Origin: Janibacter melonis
GTDB taxonomy: Bacteria; Actinomycetota; Actinomycetes; Actinomycetales; Dermatophilaceae
NCBI RefSeq assembly: GCF_020567375.1
Contig: NZ_JAJBZM010000001.1
Location: forward strand, 663,925-727,924
Length of the DNA stretch: 64,000 nt
Direction: 5' to 3'
Part shown: one piece after another, positions 59,350 through 64,000 of the stretch
How positions within the stretch are numbered: position 1 is the first letter of the stretch
Layout: every line of letters starts with the position of its first letter
Made by a program: the position numbers and the translations under genes
Notes under the pieces: model-generated
Told to the model about the DNA's origin: nothing
Database searches by the model: none
Seen by the model: only the letters and a program-made list of their open reading frames with translations

Positions 59350-60243
59350 ATGTCCGACCAGCTGGACCTGGACAACCCCGTCGAGCGCCACCCGACGATC
59401 TCGCCGCCGGAGCAGGACCAGGACTTCCCTGGCTCCGACGTCGGTCTCGAGCCCGGCGCCGACATCGGCCTGAGCAGCTATCGCGGCACCGGTCGTCTGC
59501 AGGGCCGCAAGGCCCTCGTCACCGGAGCCGACTCCGGCATCGGCGCGGCGGTCGCCGTCGCCTTCGCCCGCGAGGGCGCCGACGTCGCCCTGGCCTACCT
59601 GCCCGACGAGGAGGAGGACGCCGACCGCGTCGCCCGCGTCGTCGAGGAGGAGGGCGGCACCCTCGTGCGAATCCCCGGCGACGTCCGGGACCGCGCGTAC
59701 TGCGACGACCTCGTCGCGAAGGCCGTCGAGGGCCTCGGCGGGCTCGACGTCCTCGTCGTCAACGCCGGCAAGCAGGTCGCCTGCGAGGACATCACCGAGC
59801 TCACCGACGAGCAGCTCGACGGCACGCTGAAGACCAACCTCTACGCGATGGTGTGGATCTGCCGGGCCGCGGTCCCCCACCTGCAGCCGGGCAGCTCGAT
59901 CATCATGTCGAGCTCGATCCAGGCCTACCAGCCGAGCGCGCACCTCGTGGACTACGCGATGACCAAGGCGGGCATGAACACCTTCGCGAAGGGGTTGTCG
60001 CAGCAGCTGGCCCCGAAGGGGATCCGCGTCAACGCGGTCGCCCCGGGCCCGGTCTGGACGCCGCTGCAGGTCGTCGACGGCCAGCCAAAGGAGGCTCTGC
60101 CCGAGTTCGGCCAGGACACCCCGCTCGGGCGCGCTGGTCAGCCGGTCGAGCTTGCCCCGGCGTACGTCTTCCTCGCCTCGGCCGAGTCGAGCTTCGTCGT
60201 CGGCGAGACCCTCAACGTCAACGGCGGACAGCCCTCGCCGTGA
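59350..60243 (+). CDS. SDR-family oxidoreductase (YghA/YhxC-like)
   Basis: A 297-aa short-chain dehydrogenase of the group with an extra N-terminal arm (residues 1-50; HPTISPPEQDQDFPGSD). The cofactor motif is ALVTGADSGIGAAVAVAFAR, followed by VLVVNAGKQVACEDITELTD, catalytic Ser in SIIMSSSIQAYQPS and YAMTKAGMNTFAK, then VNGGQ at the end. ATG at 59350 follows AGGAGAGACGTC. Members are often general-stress proteins; the substrate is unknown. Confidence 0.88.
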   Translation: MSDQLDLDNPVERHPTISPPEQDQDFPGSDVGLEPGADIGLSSYRGTGRLQGRKALVTGADSGIGAAVAVAFAREGADVALAYLPDEEEDADRVARVVEEEGGTLVRIPGDVRDRAYCDDLVAKAVEGLGGLDVLVVNAGKQVACEDITELTDEQLDGTLKTNLYAMVWICRAAVPHLQPGSSIIMSSSIQAYQPSAHLVDYAMTKAGMNTFAKGLSQQLAPKGIRVNAVAPGPVWTPLQVVDGQPKEALPEFGQDTPLGRAGQPVELAPAYVFLASAESSFVVGETLNVNGGQPSP

Positions 60244-60287
60244 CCCGCGTCCCGCCGTCGCGCGACACCTGATGTCCCGCCGCAGCC

Positions 60288-60349
60288 CCGGCTTGCGAGA
60301 AGATCTCCGTCTTTGAGACCCTTTGACGGTCATATCTTCTCGTCGCCGG
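60288..60349 (+). ncRNA. Structured leader hairpin before the DUF6421-like gene
   Basis: Three stacked helices: CCGGC/GCCGG (60288-60292/60345-60349), CGAGAAGAT/ATCTTCTCG (60296-60304/60334-60342) and CCGTC/GACGG (60307-60311/60325-60329), with internal loops TTG/TC and CT/TCAT and a 13-nt apical loop. It lies between the SDR stop (60243) and the next start (60388). Could be a terminator of the SDR gene, a leader RNA or both. Confidence 0.55.
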
Positions 60350-60387
60350 GGCTGCTCGGCGTCCACGACCCATGTCAGGGGTGTCCC

Positions 60388-62553
60388 GTGCGCGACTTCG
60401 CCACCGTCCTGTTCGACCAGGCCCACTCGAGCGCCTGGTCCACCGACCGCGACCGGGCCGCCCGGATGAACCCGGCCAACCCCGCTGACGCCTCGCTGGC
60501 GCTGGCCGTCGACGCCCTCGCCGAGCGCGGCCTGAGCGTGCGCGAGCACCGCACCGGCGAGCTCGTCGGCGCGGCGCTCGAGGGCGTCGACGTCCTCGTC
60601 GTCGCCCACCCGGCCGACGCCGCCTCCGAGCGGGTCGCGGGCGACCTGCCCCCGGTCTACTCCCCCGCCGAGATCGCCGCGATCACCGAGCACGTGCGCA
60701 CCGGCGGCGGCCTCGTCGTCCTCGCGGAATGCGACCACCGCGCCCACGGCAACAACCTCGACGAGCTGCTCTCCCCCTTCGGGCTCGCGATCACCTCGAC
60801 CCTCGTCCACGAGAGCGCGACCTCGGGCCGGCGCCACCTCGGCAACGCGACGTGGGTCCTGCCCGAGCTGGCGGTCGGGCACAACGGCGGGCAGGGTGTG
60901 CTCGCCGGTGTCGGCGAGGTGTGCTTCTACCGCTCCGGCGCGGTCGACGTCTCGGCCGCCCCGTCCGCCCACGTCATCGCCAGCTCGAGCGCCAGCGCCC
61001 ACCCCGCGCAGGCCCCGCTGGCCGTCACCGTCGAGCACGGGGCCGGCCGCGTCGTCGTGCTCGCCGACTCCGACCTCGTCGGCGACGACTCGATCGCCGA
61101 CCTCGACCACCGCCGGCTGTGGACCAACCTCGTCACCTGGGCGGCAGTCCCCCGCTCGGCCCACCTCGGCGAGGACGCGCCGCAGGACGCCGCGGCCGAG
61201 CGCACCGTCGACACCGCCGAGTGGGCGAGCCTGAAGGCGGCGGTCGAGGAGCTGCGCCTGCTGCAGGGCAAGGACGGCAGCATCGACCGCGAGACCCACG
61301 ACGAGACCGACCTGGCTCGCGCGGGCGAGCTCGTCGCCTCGATCCGGGCCGACGTCGCCGCGCTCGCGCCGCGCTTCCCGCACGACGCCGAGTACCTCGC
61401 CGCGCTCGACACCGACCTCGCCCGCTGGGTCGAGGAGGGCTTCGTCGTCCCCGACTTCCTCGACAGCCTCGTGCTCTTCCACCCCGAGCAGCACCGGGTC
61501 GACGGCACCGAGCACCTCGTGCTCTTCCCGATGTACACGCAGAACGGGAACCTCGACCGGGTCTTCGAGGCCGTGCTGCTCGACGTCGTATGGCCGCAGT
61601 GGCTCGCCGACGTCGAGGCGCAGCAGCCCAACCCCGCCTTCCTGCCGGTGACCTTCACCGACTTCACCCCCGGCTACGACACGAACTCCGCGGTCCTCTT
61701 CCCCGAGACCGTCGCCGTGCGCGAGGTGCCGACCTTCACGTGGGGCGCGATCTTCTGCGACCGCGAGGCCGCACGCTTCCGCGCCGTGACGTCCGCCGCC
61801 GCGCAGACCCTCGGGCTGCAGCTGCCGCCGGAGGGCGAGCAGCTCGTCGCGAGCCAGTCGCTCGCGCAGTCGACCTTCGCCATGTGGGACCTCGTGCACG
61901 ATCGCACGCACAGCCACGGCGACCTCCCCTTCGACCCCTTCATGATCAAGCAGCGGATGCCCTTCTGGATGTACGCGCTCGAGGAGCTGCGCTGCGACCT
62001 CAACACCTTCCGCGTCGCGGTGCAGATGGACGAGCAGGGCCACCCGTACGCCCGCCCGGTGCAGCTGGCGATCCTCTTCGACCGCCTCTTCCGCTTCCCG
62101 ATCACCGGTGACCGGGTGCGCAACTACGACGGCCTCGGCGGCCAGCTGCTCTTCGCCTGGCTGCACAAGCGCGGCGTCCTGCGCTGGACCGACAACACGC
62201 TGTCCTTCGACTGGGCCGCGGTGCCCGAGGCGGTCGTCGCGCTGTCCGACGCCGTCGAGGAGCTCTACCGCTCCGGCATCGACCGCAGCCGGGTCGGCCA
62301 CTGGCGCGCGGCCTACGAGCTCGTCGCCGGCTACGTCGCGCCGCACCCGGGGTCGACCTGGGCGAAGGGGATGAGCGACCCGTCCGCGCTGCCGCTCGAC
62401 GGCCCGCCGAAGGGCCTGACCGACCTCGTGCAGCCCGACGAGTTCCCGCTCAACGTCTTCTACGAGGCGCTGCGCAAGAAGCTCGCGCCCGTCATCGAGG
62501 CGAGCAGGGGCGTGACCGGCACGTCCGCGACCGGTGCGAGGATTGCCGCGTGA
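60388..62553 (+). CDS. DUF6421-like protein with GATase-like N-terminal domain and HDxxH...ExxxD motif
   Basis: A 721-aa protein. Residues about 25-250 resemble a class I glutaminase-like/DUF4350 fold (VDVLVVAHPADAASERVAGD, TGGGLVVLAECDHRAHGNNL). The C-terminal half matches my memory of DUF6421: FTDFTPGYDTNSAVLF, FTWGAIFCDREAARF, LVHDRTHSHGDLPFDPFMIK and YALEELRCDLNTFRV. His504-Asp505-x-x-His508 and Glu533-x-x-x-Asp537 mimic a gluzincin layout with Asp in place of the catalytic Glu. GTG at 60388 has AGGGG six bases upstream; an in-frame TTG at 60313 lies inside the leader hairpin. Function unknown. The next gene overlaps its stop. Confidence 0.7.
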   Translation: MRDFATVLFDQAHSSAWSTDRDRAARMNPANPADASLALAVDALAERGLSVREHRTGELVGAALEGVDVLVVAHPADAASERVAGDLPPVYSPAEIAAITEHVRTGGGLVVLAECDHRAHGNNLDELLSPFGLAITSTLVHESATSGRRHLGNATWVLPELAVGHNGGQGVLAGVGEVCFYRSGAVDVSAAPSAHVIASSSASAHPAQAPLAVTVEHGAGRVVVLADSDLVGDDSIADLDHRRLWTNLVTWAAVPRSAHLGEDAPQDAAAERTVDTAEWASLKAAVEELRLLQGKDGSIDRETHDETDLARAGELVASIRADVAALAPRFPHDAEYLAALDTDLARWVEEGFVVPDFLDSLVLFHPEQHRVDGTEHLVLFPMYTQNGNLDRVFEAVLLDVVWPQWLADVEAQQPNPAFLPVTFTDFTPGYDTNSAVLFPETVAVREVPTFTWGAIFCDREAARFRAVTSAAAQTLGLQLPPEGEQLVASQSLAQSTFAMWDLVHDRTHSHGDLPFDPFMIKQRMPFWMYALEELRCDLNTFRVAVQMDEQGHPYARPVQLAILFDRLFRFPITGDRVRNYDGLGGQLLFAWLHKRGVLRWTDNTLSFDWAAVPEAVVALSDAVEELYRSGIDRSRVGHWRAAYELVAGYVAPHPGSTWAKGMSDPSALPLDGPPKGLTDLVQPDEFPLNVFYEALRKKLAPVIEASRGVTGTSATGARIAA

Positions 62554-63626
62554 CGACGACGACCCCTTCGCAGCTCAGCGCCCTGCACGACGACACGGTC
62601 CGCGGCTTCGCCAGCGACAACTACGCCGGCATCCACCCCGAGGTGCTCCAGGCCCTCGCGACCGTCAACGGCGGCCACCAGGTGGCCTACGGCGAGGACG
62701 TCTACACCGAGCGGCTGCGCGAGGTCATGCGCGGGCACCTCGGCGAGCAGGTCGAGACCTTCCCGGTCTTCAACGGCACCGGCGCCAACGTCGTCTCGCT
62801 CCAGGCGGCGACCGACCGCTGGGAGTCGGTGATCTGCACGAGCAACGCGCACATCCACGTCGACGAGTGCGCCGCCCCCGAGCGGATGGGCGGGATCAAG
62901 CTGCACGCCGTGCCCACCGGCGACGGCAAGCTGACACCCGAGCTGGTCGACACCGTGCCCGCGCGCGTCGGTGACGAGCACTGGCCGCAGGTGCGGGTCG
63001 TCTCGATCACGAACTCCACCGAGATCGGCACGGTCTACACCCCCGACGAGATCCGCGCCCTCGCCGACCACGCGCACGAGCGCGGTCTGGTCCTGCACCT
63101 CGACGGCTCGCGGATCTCCAACGCCGCCGCGGCCCTCGGCGTCTCGCTGCGCGAGCTCGTCGCCGACACCGGTGTCGACCTGCTGAGCCTGGGCGGGACG
63201 AAGGCCGGGGCGCTCGCCGCCGAGGCCGTCGTCGTCCTCTCGCCCGACAAGGTCCGTGGCATGCCGTACCTGCGCAAGCAGTCGATGCAGCTCGCGAGCA
63301 AGATGCGCTTCGTCTCCGCGCAGCTGCTCGCGCTGTACGAGGGCGACCTGTGGCTGCGCGGCGCCGGTCACGCGAACGCCATGGCCGCCCGTCTCCAGGA
63401 GGCCGTGCGCGACATCGACGGGGTGCGCCTGGCGACCCCCGCCGAGGCCAACGCCGTCTTCCCGATGCTCGACCCCGCGGTGGCGGACCGCCTCGCAGCC
63501 CGCTTCCGCTTCTACCCCTGGGACGAGTCGCGCGACCAGTACCGCTGGATGTGCAGCTGGGACACGACCGAGGCCGACGTCGACGCTTTCGTCGCCGCCC
63601 TCCGCGAGGAGCTCGCCCGCCCCTGA
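62550..63626 (+). CDS. Low-specificity L-threonine aldolase-like PLP enzyme
   Basis: A 358-aa fold-type I PLP enzyme of the threonine-aldolase/beta-eliminating-lyase family. FASDNYAGIHPEVLQALATV at the N-terminus, VFNGTGANVVSLQA, HIHVDECAAPERMGG, ITNSTEIGTVYTPDEI, VLHLDGSRISNAAAALG and the Schiff-base lysine in SLGGTKAGALAAEAVVV are visible. It cleaves threonine/allo-threonine to glycine and acetaldehyde. GTG at 62550 overlaps the upstream stop by four bases, so it is co-translated with the DUF6421-like gene. Its last codons are part of a direct repeat (63611/63873). Confidence 0.88.
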   Translation: MTTTTPSQLSALHDDTVRGFASDNYAGIHPEVLQALATVNGGHQVAYGEDVYTERLREVMRGHLGEQVETFPVFNGTGANVVSLQAATDRWESVICTSNAHIHVDECAAPERMGGIKLHAVPTGDGKLTPELVDTVPARVGDEHWPQVRVVSITNSTEIGTVYTPDEIRALADHAHERGLVLHLDGSRISNAAAALGVSLRELVADTGVDLLSLGGTKAGALAAEAVVVLSPDKVRGMPYLRKQSMQLASKMRFVSAQLLALYEGDLWLRGAGHANAMAARLQEAVRDIDGVRLATPAEANAVFPMLDPAVADRLAARFRFYPWDESRDQYRWMCSWDTTEADVDAFVAALREELARP

Positions 63627-63703
63627 CCCCGCGAGGTATGGCAATGCGCCCGTCGATCCCCCAGGATCCGCGCGCATCGCCATACCTCGGCGAAGGGGGG
63701 CCG
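63611..63703. repeat. Direct repeat copy 1, including the threonine aldolase 3-prime end and terminator hairpin
   Basis: GCTCGCCCGCCCCTGACC through GGGGGGCCG, repeated with several changes at 63873-63966. It includes the last few codons and the stop of the aldolase gene. Confidence 0.75.
63633..63688 (+). terminator. Hairpin after threonine aldolase
   Basis: GAGGTATGGCAATGCGC (63633-63649) pairs with GCGCATCGCCATACCTC (63672-63688), one mismatch, with a nested GATCC/GGATC stem in the loop. No T-tract. Seven bases after the aldolase stop. Confidence 0.65.
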
Positions 63704-63718
63704 ATACCACGACCCCTG

Positions 63719-63852
63719 GCTGGTCGAGGTGCGAGCGCCAGTGCCTTTCGCTGGTCGAGGTGCGAGCGCCAGCGCCTTTCGCTGGTCGAGGTGCGAGCGC
63801 CAGCGCATTTCGCTGGTCGAGGTGCGAGCGCCAGCGAGCCTCGAGACCACCG
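63719..63852. repeat. Tandem array of four 31-nt units
   Basis: Units start at 63719, 63750, 63781 and 63812, each beginning GCTGGTCGAGGTGCGAGCGC; the last runs into GCCTCGAGACCACC. Units differ at only one or two bases. They are related to the dispersed repeat at 20084. Confidence 0.85.
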
Positions 63853-63872
63853 GACCCCCTTCACTGCTCGAG

Positions 63873-63966
63873 GCTCGCCCGCCCCTGACCCGCCGAGGTA
63901 TGGCGATGCGCCCGTCGATCCCCCAGGATCCGGGCGCATTGCCAAACCACGGCGGCTGGGGGGCCG
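63873..63966. repeat. Direct repeat copy 2, degenerate hairpin
   Basis: Same sequence as 63611-63703 at an offset of 262-263 bases. Its right hairpin arm is changed (GCGCATTGCCAAACCAC), so it pairs less well than copy 1. Confidence 0.7.
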
Positions 63967-64000
63967 TGACCCCCCCCCCCCGCGGGTTCGCGGCGAAGCC

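Larger units (their letters stand above)
63627..64000. other. Gene-free right end of the window, made of repeats
   Basis: No ORF here has protein-like sequence; long frames across it merely read the repeats. It holds a terminator-like hairpin (63633-63688), four 31-nt tandem units (63719-63842), a second copy of the hairpin region (63873-63966) and a run of twelve C (63970-63981). Confidence 0.8.

Noticed and set aside
57754..62346. 1530-codon minus-strand frame
   Set aside because: Only the part 57754-59217 encodes a real dehydrogenase. The rest mirrors the SDR and DUF6421-like genes on the plus strand.
63719..63852. Possible CRISPR array
   Set aside because: The 31-nt units are directly adjacent with no spacers of independent sequence, and no cas genes are present.
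63512..63945. ORFs with repeated HLDQRKALALAPRPA-like text
   Set aside because: Translation of the 31-nt tandem array, not protein-coding.
63970..63981. Run of twelve C near the right edge
   Set aside because: Too little context to interpret and may be an assembly or sequencing artefact.

Overview
The window is about 64 kb of very GC-rich DNA (roughly 70% or more by eye) with dense, overlapping genes, frequent GTG starts and some TTG starts. Gene content and order (CobN/ChlID-type aerobic B12 synthesis, CobIJ fusion, dxr-rseP-ispG block, nusA-ylxR-infB, very long Ala/Pro/Gly-rich IF-2 N-terminus) point to a high-GC Gram-positive actinobacterium. A Micrococcales member of the Intrasporangiaceae/Dermatophilaceae type (Janibacter-like) is my best guess, by inference only.

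Layout. 1-465: start of a B12-binding radical SAM protein that runs off the left edge. 643-2499: fatty acyl-CoA ligase. 2652-6202: rodA, ribF, truB and rbfA on the minus strand. 6273-10014: two paralogous Pro-rich membrane proteins (minus), then a plus-strand membrane protein, PCu(A)C copper chaperone and Tat-exported DyP peroxidase; this block sits between rbfA and infB. 10090-15099: infB, ylxR, nusA, rimP (minus). 15232-16991: a lipoprotein and an APH(6)-like kinase.

17167-41411 is a nearly complete aerobic cobalamin pathway, with two unrelated-looking genes at its edges. SUMT (cobA), CobIJ, CobG, CobM, CobF, CobK, CobL and CobH build the ring. CobB, CobN and a ChlI-ChlD fusion make and metallate cobyrinate diamide. 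CobO, CobQ, CobD, CobU, CobS, BluB-CobT and a CobC-type phosphatase complete the nucleotide loop. Four proteins are fusions (CobI-CobJ, CbiE-CbiT = CobL, BluB-CobT, CobB-CobC/D). Two cobalamin riboswitches lie upstream of cobN and of the chlID operon. The other cob operons (cobQ, cobG, cobL) instead have a -10 box 7-8 nt before the start codon, suggesting leaderless mRNAs.

41419-64000: HAD hydrolase and proS (sharing an operon with cobK); a WcbI-like protein; a PPOX-family protein; an M23 peptidase-sirtuin-DoxX-PoxB operon; a quinone oxidoreductase; a GNAT protein; the isoprenoid/protease block ispG, rseP, dxr interrupted by an AbiEi/DUF559-like gene; a hotdog thioesterase; a secreted barnase-type RNase with barstar; a succinate-semialdehyde dehydrogenase; an SDR; a DUF6421-like protein; a threonine aldolase; and a repeat-rich right end.

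Signals not explained by genes: the octamer CCCCTTCG/CGAAGGGG occurs at least 61 times (about 5-6 expected from base composition), evenly on both strands. A roughly 90-nt two-hairpin element occurs twice (17030 and 29884) with structure-preserving changes. Other items are inverted repeats flanking the AbiEi/DUF559 gene, a 16-bp inverted repeat in the CobB-CobC linker, a long hairpin before the DUF6421 gene, and a four-copy 31-nt tandem array between direct repeats at the right edge. No tRNA, rRNA, CRISPR array or transposase gene was seen.
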